DNA of 64,000 nucleotides from Gautieria morchelliformis (taxonomy: Eukaryota; Basidiomycota; Agaricomycetes; Gomphales; Gomphaceae), in NCBI GenBank assembly GCA_015179125.1, contig WHVA01000477.1, forward strand, positions 22,924 to 86,923. The letters are read 5' to 3'. The position numbers and the translations under genes were made by a program. The notes beneath the pieces were generated by a model that saw nothing but the letters and a program-made list of their open reading frames with translations, made no database searches and was not told the DNA's origin. Numbering within the stretch: position 1 is the first letter of the stretch; each line of letters opens with the position of its first letter. This document shows positions 9,563-24,700 of the stretch, piece after piece.

Positions 9563-11736
9563 CAGGATTTTGACAACACCGAGAGGAGCGGAGCGGAAAT
9601 GCTCATTAGAGATGCAATGCGTTAGGAGAGCCATGCGATATCATGGACAAGATTGGGGCAGCAGGATGAAAGGCCCGTATTATGGAGAGCAAGCTGCTAC
9701 GCAGACAGATTATAAAGCATGATGCCTTCGTATAGGATGCAAGAGAAGGCAGTGTTTAGGATATGCAAAGTCACCGCAGAGAGCACGGGAGTGCTCGAGG
9801 AATCAGAGCAGGAGCCACGGGGATTGAACTTGATGCAGATGTGTTAGCTCGATTGGTCAAATGAGGGAGACATTATGCCATTCGCAGAGAATGGGCCATT
9901 CAAGACGGCAGAAGTGGGAGGCGCTGCGAGCGGAAGGCACACTGGCAGACGGTACCGCAACGTATACAGAGCTTGGGCTTGTGGTCTTTCCGAAAGGAAT
10001 TACCAGGGCAAGTGTGTTCTTCGTCATACGGAGCATACCGCAATGTAAACATAGCTCAAGCATCCTTTGTCGGATGGAACATTATCAGGAGACGAAGGGT
10101 CCCGAGGAGTGAGACGGATGAGCGCCCGTGGAGAGTGAAAGGCAGAGACAGGGTGACTGAGCGTGAAAGGCAGAAAGTGTCAGGAGAGAATAGTGTCAAG
10201 AGAAACGAAGAGTCACGAGAGCGAGACGGGCAAGCGTCGGTGGAGAGTGAAAGGCAGAAATAGTGGCAAGAGAGACGAAGAGTCAGGTGAAAGGTAGAAA
10301 TAAGTGTCAGGAGAGACGAGTCACCAGGAGCGAGACGGACGAGCGAGCGTCCGTGGAGAGTGAATGGGGGTGCAGGGCAGAAATAAGTGTCAGGCGAGAC
10401 GAAGAGTCATGAAGAGCGAGACGGGTGTCCGTGGAGAGTGAAAGGCAGAAACAGAGTGAATGAGAGTGAAAGGCAGAGATAGTGTCAGGAGAGCATAGTG
10501 TCAGGAGAGACGCAGTCAAAATGAGCGAGATGGAGGGTCAGGAGAGAATAGTGTCAGGAGAGACGCAGAGTCATGAGAGCGAGACGGACGAGCGTCCCTG
10601 GAGAGTGAATGGCAGAAACGGTATCAGGAGAGACGAAGGGTCCCGAGGAGTGAGACGGATGAGATGGACGTGTCAGGATAGGAGGGAGCACAATGTGAAA
10701 TAGAAATCTGCGCCCGTTCGAAGATCACGAAGTATGTGGTATCATGTGGATCAAGCGCATGATGGGGGTGCTAGCCTGTCGTAAGAGAGGCGTCCGTGAG
10801 GTTGCCAACGACAGATAGCCAGTTTTGGCATGCTTGCAGGAAGGTGGCGGCGTCGAGAGAAGCTCTCGACGCCCAGACGGGAAGGAGTCGCCTAGTGATC
10901 GCTTACCAACCCCGTTGCCGAGAGGGATATTATTGTAACGTAGGTTGTCATTTGCAGCGAAAGCGAACAAGAGCGGGTATGGTGAGCAAGGAGAGCGGTA
11001 TGCAAATGCAGTTGAAAGCCCATTCGCATTATGGCCGAAGGCATCTTGACAACGTTCATCAGTAGTTTGTCGCTGGCATCAGAATGCAAGGTGTGCAACG
11101 GAGGCAACGTGCCAAAGTTAATGGGATCAGGCGGTGTTGGTTGACGTGTGAGGAACCCCAGAGCTTTGGGCAGGGACTGAAGGAGCAGACAGCGGTTAGG
11201 ATGGTACCGAAGGCCACGGAGGAATATTGGGAACGGAAAGAGACAGGCGGAATTGCGAGTTATGCCTGGAACAAGCGGCGCGAGCTTAGTGGAAGTGGCG
11301 TTGGCTGGGGAAGGTGCAAGCATAATGGAAAGAGCAGCGGCAAATGTGTTACGGAAATGCAGCATAAAAAAAGTACTTGAAACACTGGGTATTTGCCCTC
11401 TTAGCTCCTCCTACCACGCATGTGTATGTGTCGGGCCACCAGGCGCCGACAGAGATCAAGTTCGACGATTGTTTCCCGGGAGCGGCCCAGACCCACCAGC
11501 CTTGCTGGTCGGTTCGTGCCCAGGAGGTGATACACCTTGAGGAGGTCGTTCGAATAGAAGCACGGAGAAACAATCCGCTACGCTACTCTTGTGGAGGAGC
11601 GAAGGAAAGAATCAACCGCTAGAACTTGTCATGCGTTCCTTATGCATGGCTTTATTCATGCTCGGCATTCCTGCAAGACTTTTCTAGCCTCCGTCATTAT
11701 TGCATAACGTGATTATGATGGTATGCCAAGTTTACG
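9563..11736. other. Right half of the pre-LINE locus, no supported gene
   Basis: Purine-rich plus strand like 1401-2939. A 157-codon minus-strand frame (11365-10892) is open but has no motif I recognise, and its composition is what the purine bias would produce on the other strand. A tandem repeat block is listed separately. The segment just before 11737 (11377-11700) shows no helicase N-terminus. Confidence 0.4.
10092..10668. repeat. Imperfect tandem repeat, about 90-100-bp period
   Basis: About six degenerate units contain GAGACGAAGAGTCA, GAGCGAGACGGACGAGCG, TCCGTGGAGAGTGAAAGGCAG and AGTGTCAGGAGAG in that order. Unit lengths vary. It is non-coding in all frames I checked. Confidence 0.7.
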
Positions 11737-14280
<2,544 letters not shown>

Positions 14281-15421
14281 TAAAGGACAGAAGAAGATGG
14301 GGTAAGAAAAACTGATACATGCCTACCTTCCTGACTGTCTCCGTGTAACTTTGTGAGTGTAGGTATCAAGACTTGGTCTTGTCTGTTCTTTTTTCAAAAT
14401 GCGGGCTGAAAGTAGATTACAGTACCGATAGTTTCCCCTCCAGATATCATGTATCAACAACTTGTTCCGAACCGCTATATATGAGTTCAATAAGCATACC
14501 CATATCTGTTACAGTTATGTGAAAGAACGACGGGAAAAATCCTCCACAAATAATACGTGGAAATTCCACGTATAATCCCATATACGTCCATAAAAGTTGT
14601 CCAGGACCGTGAAAAATGCTGGGAAAATGATAAGGTTAGTACGTGGGATTTATGTAGCAAATCGTGCATTTCCTACCAGCAGTTAGTAGAAAATCAATTC
14701 AATTAAGACGCGACAGAAACGATCCCCTTGCTCGTCAAGGGCCTTGGGATGTCGTAAATCGCCTCTTGACGTGTATAAATGTCCCCTTTGGTCAATTTCT
14801 ACTGTTCCATTCTCTCTGCCCAAAACGCTGCTGTACGTGATCATTATTTCTTTGCCATCTATGGTACACACCTGAGTTAGTTTTTTTCTCGTCTTAGGCA
14901 GGTGTCACCATAATGACTCACGTCTCCTCCTCCTCCTCCCTATCTCTCGCCACAGCCAGAATACTGGGCTCTCCAAAGCATGTGGTGTCAATCTCCGTGT
15001 GGCAGTTGTCACATCCTCAGCGAATCAGGCTCGCGTTTCGCTCGTGGGTGAAGTTACGTACTGCTTGCAAAGGATAGTCCGATTTACCTGACCCACCCCG
15101 AGTGTTATAATATACAGACACATGCCGACGCGAGACGTTGGCTGCCAGATGAGGCAGATTCTCCACAGCAGGTGCCGTCATGTAATAAATTTGATGGTTG
15201 TGATCGAAGACTTATCATTGCATCCATGCCTCGTAGTCCCTCTGGGTTTGCTTTGTCCATATAGTGAGTGTCCTCAAACTTGCTACCATATCATCATAGG
15301 TATACAGCTTGAAGATGTCTCCGCAGAGCGTATCCTGTGGGTGGCTTCGGCGAGTAAGTCATGAATAACTGTACATGCAACTCTCGATCATATTTACTAT
15401 ATTGGCAAGATTCCCTTGCGA
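14281..15421. other. Intergenic DNA, nothing recognised
   Basis: AT-richer sequence without a convincing frame. A GT-AG-like splice signal near 15351 and short frames at 15122-15361 exist on the plus strand, but no protein motif supports a gene. Confidence 0.4.
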
Positions 15422-15911
15422 CTATATCGATATTCCCTTACCTTTGGATGGAGGCGAGCTTGGATGAGGTAAATGGACTGCAGGATTCTCGCGGGTCATC
15501 CATTCATGGATACAAGGCTTGTATTCCTGCCACCCGTAATGAATATACTGTGTACGAATGTCCTCGAGCGTATAGAAGGGCACATTCCCGTTTGTATCGC
15601 GGCGCACGCGGTCGACGGTGTTAAGTAAATCCAAAAACGAATTGTCATTTGCTGCGGGCAGTGCTGGACACAGCCGTACACGTATCTCCCATTCAATCGT
15701 CGAGATACTCAAGCTCAAGTCTGAGCTAGAAGGGATGTACGAGGTCATCAATGAGCTGGCGGACGCGCTTTCGTATAGGTTCCCTGGGCTAGTCATCGTG
15801 CTCGTCAATGAAGAAGGAAAGGACGTAGTTTTTCCACTGCATCTGGGAGCGCTGGATTGGATCAAAAAGAGGGATGATGTGGTGGCAGTGTCATTGGGAA
15901 ACCTGAAATAG
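15422..15911. other. Overlapping antisense open frames, possible gene remnant
   Basis: Two frames face each other. Plus strand (15618-15911) encodes about 97 residues with an amphipathic, acidic composition (ELEGMYEVINELADAL, LGALDWIKKRDDVV). Minus strand (about 15911-15422) encodes a serine-rich part and then a tryptophan/tyrosine-containing part (NVPFYTLEDIRTQYIHYGW, CIHEWMTRENPAV) that also reads like a real protein. Only one is likely to have been a gene; I lean to the minus strand because its end has a natural, non-repetitive composition. Its upstream side is cut by LINE copy 2. No function assigned. Confidence 0.3.
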
Positions 15912-15941
15912 AGTGATGCAATACCAAGTGGGGCGTCGTCA

Positions 15942-17677
15942 AAACGCTTCCAGGCACGAAGCGTAAAAAATGGCCACGCCGACGAGCGCGGAGGGCCAAC
16001 CGCCAGGGACGGCGAACCTGGCAAGAACGAGAGCGGGGACAGCGCAGCAGGGGGAGCAAGCCAGGACGAGAGGTGAGCTATTAGACAACGCTAACTCATC
16101 GGTTCGGAACAGAGAGCAAGCGAGAAATTTTCTGGACAAAAATCAGTATGTGGCGAAGGAAGACCCGATATCCCAAGAAAGCCTGAGCTACGGGCTGCTG
16201 AGTATGGCCCAGAGCACCACGCACAGAGCATTAAAGGAAGGCGCGAGAGCTGTGGCAATCCTGATGATGGACGCCTCGGCGAAGAGCATGGGGGAGCAGT
16301 GTCACAATTCCAATACTATTCATATTTCTCCTGTCTAAACCCTCCCTATGCCACAACCAACACGTGCCACTAATCATCAGCCTACCCCCTCGAGCACACA
16401 CACGCCCACTCGCTATACCACACCTATCCCCTCGAACATACACACGTCCACTCGCTATACCACAACATCCTGCCGATCCACGAGCGCATAACCGACCCAG
16501 CCATCAGCAGATCCATCCCTGAACCCCAAGCCCGAGACGCGTCCATCCACGGAGCAGTTCGATGATTGAGTATATCACGCACGAGACTCACTTCTTACCC
16601 CTTCCTGATTTACACCTTCTTTTGAAACGACACATCCTAATTCTGATATTGTAGTTATAGTACATTCCACACTCCCCATCAACATACATCTGATGCCCCT
16701 AGTTAGAAACACACTCCTTCCAATCCATATAACATGCACCCACCGCAGTTTCCGGAGCACCGACTCCCGAGTCACACACACACACTTACCCCCACCCTCA
16801 TTCCCATTTCATCTTAGTACATCACACACGATAGATAAAAGCTGCGCTGTATATCGAAATAGTCAGTCAATTGAACTCATTGTTTCCACACTTAGTTACT
16901 CACTTCGAAGCCCATCCTTCTGCATTGTGCACGTCTCACTACTTATATACTCTGCGTGATCCACTCCTATTGAAACGACTGCGTACTCGATTCGACTTCA
17001 CACTGAAGTTTGAATTATATTATCCTTCCATACAAAATTCAGACACTCTTACTCTTTACAAGCAGGTCATGAAGTACATGGAAAAGAAGTTGTAGCCGAT
17101 GATGCGGAAAGCCGAGGAAGCGACGGACACCCTCAGAGAGGTGGCCTACGACACGGTACAGGCGACCGAGATAGCAGTGGAAGCGGTCGATAACAGCACA
17201 CGTGGGAGGGGGGTAATGGAGTTTCTGCCCGAGTTGACGTACGCCACGGCGCTGAAGGGAACGGTCCCGATTACACACCCCAACACCCTAGCCAGGGCTA
17301 AGGCAAGAAACAGACAGATCCTGATAGATAAGGATCCGGGAGCAGAAGCCAACCCCTTCGCCGACTTGACCGAGCAAGAGCTGGTCGCCAAGGCAAATGA
17401 AGCGGTGGAACACATGAATGCGCCAGAGGGGGGAATGGAACTGAGGTTCGTGGGAGTCAAGAAGCTGGCCAACGGGGGCATCGTATTCGATCTGAACACG
17501 GAAGAAGCGGCGAGCACCATCCAGACCCAAAGGGAGGATTTCATGCGCAGGTTCAGCGCGTCAGCAGTGGTCAAGGAGTGGGCGGTCTCTGTAATAGTGG
17601 AGTATGTGCCGGTCAGCCACGCCCCAGACGCACTGGCCGAGCAGGCCAGAATAGAACGCGACTCTGAAATACCAGAG
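15942..17677 (+). pseudogene. LINE copy 2: ORF1 fragment only
   Basis: Homologous to ORF1 of copy 1 (shared NREQARNFLDKNQYVAKEDP-like region, LTEQELVAKANEA, VGVKKLANGGIVFDL). ORF1 begins at ATG 15970 with a few bases of leader. It is split by a 761-bp solo LTR (16300-17060); the frame continues after it. A TAG stop is at 17093-17095. At 17677 the sequence is cut by the 5' LTR of Ty3 element A. No zinc-knuckle region or ORF2 follows, because the DNA beyond the Ty3 element belongs to a transporter gene, so the rest of this LINE was lost. Confidence 0.85.
16300..17060. mobile_element. Solo LTR (761 bp) with TSD, family TGTCAC...TTTACA
   Basis: It begins TGTCACAATTCC, ends CTCTTTACA and is flanked on both sides by AGCAG (16295-16299 and 17061-17065). 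Both sides are LINE ORF1, and the ORF1 frame continues across once the LTR and one duplication are left out. The inside is pyrimidine-rich and has no coding sequence. I see no second copy of this family in the window. Confidence 0.88.
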
Positions 17678-17890
17678 TGTAAATAACCTATGTATCTACA
17701 TGTACACTAGTTATTACCTAATCCCAGTGGGCCCCTTAGGGACCCACTGTATAGTTTATGCGTGGGAACCGGCCAGCGGTTCCCATCGCATCTTACACCT
17801 ATACTGTCACTACGTAGCATTCAGAATACCCTATTTGGTCAAGTTCTGTAGTGCCCTTGTGATACAAGGTCAAAGATCGGTTTCTTTACA
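17678..17890 (+). repeat. 5' LTR of Ty3 element A
   Basis: 213 bp with ends TGTAAA...TTTACA. A homologous LTR lies at 57269-57500; both contain the inverted GTGGGTCC...GGACCCAC-type hairpin followed by TGTATAGTT, the likely promoter. The 5 bases before it are CAGAG, with no matching copy at the lost right end. Confidence 0.8.
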
Positions 17891-18029
17891 CCTTTTTGAA
17901 CTATCCTGCGGTTGATCGCCACACGACCAACCGATTGTGGATTCGAAGCAATCTTGAAAAAAGATCGCTGCGTCGACGACTAAACATCGTTGAGACCCTC
18001 CAGTAGACCCTCTACTGTCGGCTGCGAGC

Positions 18030-21000
18030 ATGACGATCCCACACAGTCAAAGACGGACACGAGTGACGAGATCGAGGTCCACGCCCCAGGCGCAGCCCAG
18101 CGACATGACGGCTGACGCTACCCTGGACCAAGAGTCCAGGATGATAGAAGACGGAGAGATCGTAGATCTCACCGCCCTCGCCCCCCCAGTAGAGGACGAG
18201 GAAAACCCCGACCACGTCTCGTCGAGCGTGGCCGAGGAAGAGACAACGCCGGGCAATGAGCTGGTGCCACCCCACCATTCATCTCTGCCCAGAGACAAAG
18301 GCAAGGGAAGAGAGTCTCGCCGTCGTCAGATGGTAGAGCAACAACGTTGAGGCGGGCACAAAGCCACGACTCGAACCGACGCTCACGAAGTAGAGTGACG
18401 ACGATCATCCCTGAAGGGGGACGACGACAAAAAAGACAAGCCCCAGACGATGGTCAGGGCTCGGAATACTCGAGATCCAGTCGCAAGAGCTCGAGGGCTC
18501 ACGCCATCGACCATGAGACAGCAGAGGCCCTGAATAAACAGGTGCAGGCTGCACTGCACCGAAGCACGCTGACGCGCCTCAAGCACGATCAGCTGGCATC
18601 GCAGTTTGACAATGCCGCCACCGCCCTAATGGCAATCGGCAAGGATCTCCACCAGGCAGAGGAGATCAGGCTGCAAGATGCAGCCACACTGGAGAGTGTC
18701 CAGAAAGCCCTCCGCCCACGTGGAGAACCCGACACAACTCGTCCGGGCTCGCGACAGTCCGCAGCCAACGAACGCAGTAATGACACGGAAGACCCACGCT
18801 GAGAGGAGCAGGACAAGCAGCGAATGCCACCGCCAGCCGTCCCGGTCGAACAGGACATAAGGTTCGGGAACGAACCTCAGGAGCAATCGGCTGCCCCAAT
18901 GGACAGCCGCAAGACGATCCAACAGATCGTTAGGGAACAGGTCGCCTCAGAGCCTGACTCTGAAACGACGACCGAGAGCTTAGAGCTCGAAGTCGCACAC
19001 TGGCAGCGTAAAGAAGCCGCAGCCGCGCGCCACCATATGCGGGCACTTGAGCTCCTAGTGACCACAGCCACACCGCTCAGCTGCCCGACGAGCAGCTCAC
19101 GTGGGCCGTACAGGACGCACGGCAGGCGCACGCAGCCTACAACAGCAGGCTGTGGATCCACAACGCGGGACTGACCGGGGACACCAGGCACAAAACGCCC
19201 CTGGACCCGAGAGCATGGAATGCTCCCGAGCCCGAGCCCGATCCGGGCCCGGGGCCCGTCAGGGCATACAACGGCCTGCCCCACGCAGCGTCACAGCCGC
19301 GAGAGCGATCCATGGCCCCAATGGAAGGCCAGGGAATCCCTGACCAAGCTGACGTCGTACAGACGGAGCCGTACGACGGGATCACACAGATGATCCGCGT
19401 GGCGTTAGCAGACGCCGCGGACACAGACCCAGAGAAGTCTGTCCCGACCACATCTCGTCGAGCGTGGCCGAGGAAGAGACGACGCCGGGCAACAAGCCGG
19501 CGCCGCCCCCCCATCTCTCTCTGCCCAAAGACAAAGGAAAGGGCAGAGAAGTCTCGCCGTCGTCAGACGGTAGAGCAACAACGTCGAGACGGGCACAAAG
19601 CCACGACTCAAACCGACGACGATCGTCCCTGAAGGAGGACGATGGCAAAAGAGACGAGCCCCAGATGATAGTCAGGACTCGGAATACTCGAGCTCTAGTC
19701 GCAAGAGCTCGAGGGCTCACGCCATCGACCACGAGACGGCAGAAGCCCTTAACAAACAGGTGCAGGCTGCGCTGCACTGAAGTACACTGACGCGCCACAA
19801 GCACGATCAGCTGGCATCGCAGCTTGACAACGCCGCCGCCGCCCTAATGGCAATCGGCAAGGAACTCCACCAGGCGGAGGAGGTCAGGCTGCAAGACGCA
19901 GCCACGCTGGAGGACATCCAGAAAACACTCCGCCCACGCGGGGAACGCGACGCAACTCGTCCGAGCTCGCGATAGTCCGCAGCTAACGACCGCAGTCGCG
20001 ACACACTCCGAAAGGAGCGAGACAAGCAGAGAATGCCGCCGCCAGCCACCCCGGTCGAACAGGATGTAAGGTTCGGGAACGAGCCTCAGGAACAACCGGC
20101 TGCCCCAACGGACAGCCGTAAAATGATCCAACAGATCGTTAGGGATCAGGTCGCCTCAGCGCCTGACTCTGAAACGACGACCGAGAGCTTAGAGCTCGAA
20201 GTCGCACACTGGCAGCGTAAAGAAGCCGCAGCCGCGCGCCGCCACACACGGGCACTCGAGCTACTAGCGAAGAACGCTGAAGAAACGGTGGCCCACAGCC
20301 ACACCACTCAGCTACCCGACGAGCAGCTCACGCAAGCCGTACAAGACGCACGGCAAGCGCGCACAGCCTACAACAGCAGGCTACGGATCCGCAATGCGGG
20401 ACTGACCGGGGACACCAGGCACAAAACTCCCCCAGAGCCGAGAGCACAAAATGCTCCCGATCCCGAGCCCGACCCGGGCCCGGGGCCCGTCAGGGAATAT
20501 AACAGCCTGCCCCGTGCGGCGTCACAACCGCGCGAGCGATCCATAGCCCCAACGGAAGGCCAGGGAATCCCTGACCAGGCCGACATCGTACCAATGGAGC
20601 CGTACGACGGGATCACACGGATGATCCGCGTGGCGTTGGCAGACACCGCGGACACAGACCCGGAGAAGTCTGTGCTGGCGAAGGCCGGCGTAAAACTGGC
20701 CCACCCCGAGCCATATGCAGGGGATAGGACCTCGAAGAGTTTGAAGTCTTCGTGGCAGCCATCCTACGATGGCTAGAAATGAATTGCCTCCTAGGGCCAA
20801 CCAGCATTGACACGCAGGTCGGCTACGTGGGCACTCGCCTCACCGGCAAAGCCCAGGAGTGGTTCCTTAAAAACGTAGAACACTTTGATCGCCAGGTCCG
20901 CAACTGGACACTGGAAACTGTGATGCAAGGCCTTCAAAAAGGTTCCTGCACACACTGACGTACCATCACGCATCGAATAAATTCGACACGGTCATGCAAG

Positions 21001-21795
21001 GCATGAATACCGTTCAGGAGATGCTGAATGAGCTCACGAAGTACGCGGCACGTATGATACAGCCGCCAGACGATTACACGTTCCGGAGATGGTTCGTGTG
21101 GCGCTGCGCGAAACACTGCGCAACGAAGTCCTCAAAAAGGGCTACAATTCTGAGAGCAGCTCGATAGAGCAACTCTTCGAGATGGCCGGATGATCGAGGA
21201 GGCATCCCGATACAACATGGGGATGCGCCGTGCAGAAAGCGCAGCAGCAACAGCAAGCGCTGCCCGGCTCACAGGGAGCAAGCCGTTGACACAAACAGGC
21301 CTGACCAGGCCCAGCCCATTCGCAATGAGCGCAACAGGACAACGGATGCCGCCCCCACGCCCAGCACAAGCTGGCCGGCCGCCCGAAGTTAAACAACCTC
21401 AGGCGTCAGGGTCGTCCCCGCGACCTGCCCCACCGGCGAAAGCACCAGGCCGACCTAACGATCAGCCCAGCGGCGGCCAAACAGCACCATGTGCTTTGAA
21501 TGCGGCCAACCTGGCCACAAGAGGGCGGAATGCCCCCGGCTTAAGTCCAGTATCAGGACAGTGGCCGCGAGGCACGAGGAGGAGACCGAAGATTCGGAGA
21601 TGGATCTCGGTCAAAATTCTCTCCATCAAATTGATGAAGAAGGGGAGGGTGATCCCCAAGCCAACAACACTCCGGACAACGGAGACGCGCCCGCTGAAGA
21701 ATGGGACCCAGAGCCATCCCAATATTATGAATGGGACGAGGAGGTGGAGGACACCACCTACAGGTCCAGCGCGATCAGATTCAGCCGGAAGATGA
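18030..21795 (+). pseudogene. Ty3 element A gag, broken and internally duplicated
   Basis: Starts at about ATG 18030. The N-terminal half is charged and repetitive, and repeats as two units (18207-19442 and 19443-20673). The capsid-like part is at about 20700-21180 (AILRWLEMNCLLGPTSIDTQVGY, then AQEWFLKNVE), with a frameshift near 20940 that changes the reading frame within the capsid. A zinc knuckle, CFECGQPGHKRAEC, lies at about 21489-21530. Several in-frame stops in the duplicated part prevent a full product. In Ty3 elements this protein forms the particle shell and binds the RNA. Confidence 0.82.
18207..20673. repeat. 1.24-kb tandem duplication inside Ty3 A gag
   Basis: Unit 1 spans 18207-19442 and unit 2 spans 19443-20673. 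Both start CCCGACCAC, followed by a TCTCGTCGAGCGTGG match, and both end GAGAAGTCTGT. The two units differ by point changes and small indels, so the duplication is not fresh. Confidence 0.85.
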
Positions 21796-24700
21796 AGCCG
21801 CCACGAAAGTCATGGCGGCACGCACGTCGGTCACGCCAGACACGGCGGCCGAGCCGGTGTATCACCACCGAAGCAAGCACAGGACGCGGCCAACGCACCC
21901 GCGCAGTGAGAACCATACCCTATCAGGGTACTGGGAGATAAATGGCGTAAAAGCCCACTGCCTGCTGGATAGCGGCAGCGAAGGGGTATTATTATCCCTG
22001 AATTCACGCGAGCTACAGGGATGAAGACATTCTCCCTGGAGCAGCCAATCGCGCTGCAGCTAGCCTGCATAGGCAGCCATTCCACAATCAACTATGGAAT
22101 GAACACGACCATCAAATTTGGTCGTGAGACATACGACGAATATTTCGACGTAGCTAACGTCGAATATTACGATGCTATCTTAGGGACACCGTTCCTGAGG
22201 AGATTCGGCATAACCCTGGACTTCTCGAGCCCAGGGACGATCTGCAAGGGGAACGAAACGATCCCCACGGGAAAGGTCTCGTTCGACGACGACGGATCGA
22301 CGAACGAGGATAAGGGGCCACGGTGAGCGGGATCACTGGGCACCAAAGCCGAACCTGGCTCGTTGAAGCCAGGAGGACGAGTCGCGGGACAACTCGTCCT
22401 CGAGCTCACCCTACAACCGTAGGGAGAGACGCTCTCACCTGACGGTGAAAGCGATGGGGAAGAGGAAAATGGTTCCACGCGCCGCGGGACCTAATAGACG
22501 CATACAGCGCCTAATGGCTTCTAAGCCAACCACCACCATCATCCTCACGGATGATGATCTTCTGCCTCCGCGAGGAATGGATGGAACGAATCACTGACCT
22601 AGTCAGTGGAATTCCATTAGAACTCCCGCCACTACGGGAGATCAATCATGAGATCAACCTCATCGATCCCAACAAGCACATGCGGTATCGACTACCGAAA
22701 TGCCCCAAAACTTCCGAGAGGAACTGTCGGCAAGATAGAACGATACACCACTGCAAAGTGGTGGATTCTGGCAGTCGCGCAGCAGGCTGTGCCCATGCTG
22801 TGTGTGCCGAAAAAGAAGGTACGTTGAGAACCGTCTTCGATCTGCGCCAGCAGAACGAGAACACGGTGAAGGACGTCACGCCCTTCCGGATCAGGACATC
22901 ATCCGCAGCGATATGGCTCGCTGTCGGTATAGAACAAAACTCGATATGTGGAAGCATATGAGCAGATCTGGATCCATCCGGATCACGTAGCAAAGACTGC
23001 CTTTGCCACGATCCTTGGCACCTTTAGGAGCCAAGTGATACAGATGGGAGACTGTAACGCCCCATCTACGTTCCAACGGCTGATGACAGCCATTTCCCGA
23101 CTGCATAGGTCGCTCGTCCATGTATACATGGACGACATCTTCATATTCTCGCTCTCAATACAAGAGCATGAAGAGCATCTATACATCGTCTTTGACAGAC
23201 TGAGAAAAATCACCTTTTCTGAGCAAGAAAAAGGTGGACCTCTATTCCATCCGAATGGAGTGTCTCGGCCATATCATCGATGGCCGAGGAGTACATGCCG
23301 ACGAGGACAAGATGCAACGCATCCGCGAGTGGCGCAGGCCACGGACGTTCAACGACGTCCAGCGTTTCCTCGGGCTGGTACAGTATCTGGCACACTACAT
23401 GCCAGATGTTAGCGCATATACCACCCCGCTATCGGGCTGTGCGCGTAATAACCGTCCATTCGAATGGACTCCATTATTAGACAAATGCTGGCAAAGCATT
23501 AAGGCGTTGGCCTGTAAGGCCCCGATCCTGCGTCCAGTAGACGCTAGGTGCCCAGAGCCGATCTGGGTGATCACCGACGGGTCAAAAGCCGGCGTCGGTG
23601 CGGTCTACGGCCAAGGTCCCGACTGGAAAACCTGTCGGCCTGCCGGCTTCTTGTCAAAGAAGTTCAGCGTTGCTCAGCAACACTACCAACTCACAGCACG
23701 AGACGATCGCGGTGCTCGAGGCTCTCATGAAATGGGAGGACAAACTGCTAGGGCGAAGGTTCACCCTCATCACAGACCACAAAGGGCTCGAGTACTTCGA
23801 GACCCAGAAGAGCCTGTCTGACCGTCAGGTCAGATGGTGGGAGTTTCTCTCCCGGTTCAACTTCAACACCGTTCATGTTGACGGTGTAGAGAACAAGGTA
23901 GCGGACTGCCTGTCGCGCTACTACGAGAGCGACACGAGTGATGACAATCACCCGGACCACGTCTTCGTGAACGCAGACGTGTGTTTAGACCCAGACGGTG
24001 AACTATTGCCCACCGACCGGTATATCAGCTGTGTACAGCAACGACGAGACGCTCTAAACGCCTCGCTGAGAAGACAGAGGCGAGAATAACGGAATCCGCT
24101 GCATTAAACGAGGGCTCACAAAGTCTGCAAGCGTCACCGCATCACGCACGATGACGACGATGACGTCAGAGTCATCGCCGCAGGAAATGATGGTGCACCC
24201 CTGCGCCGGATCGTCGAGCAGGGCATAGACCTGTCTAAGGTCCTATGAGACGCATACCACAAGGACGCCATGTTCTCAAAGATCATGGCGCACCTGGACA
24301 CGCACCTGAGATTCAGGATCCGGGACGGGCTGATCTGGACAAAAAACCAGCTCAAAAGGGACGTCATCGCCGTCCCCCGCTCTGTTCTTCAAGGGGGAAG
24401 GAGACTGATCGAAATCATCATCGATCGGGCACATCAGATAGTCGGTCACTACGGCCATCTGAAGACTTCAAACTACGTTCGAAGGTCATATTGGTGGCCG
24501 GGCATGAGCCCGGACATAGAATCGTTCTGCACATCGTGCGCGAGATGTCAGATGACGAAAACCGGACCACAACGGCCCAAAGGCCTACTACACAGCCCAC
24601 CCATCCTGGATAGGCCGTGGCAGTCGATTGGCATCGACTTCATGGGGCCCCTGCCCAAATCCAACGACTGTGACTACCTGATGGTAGTCATTGACCGACT

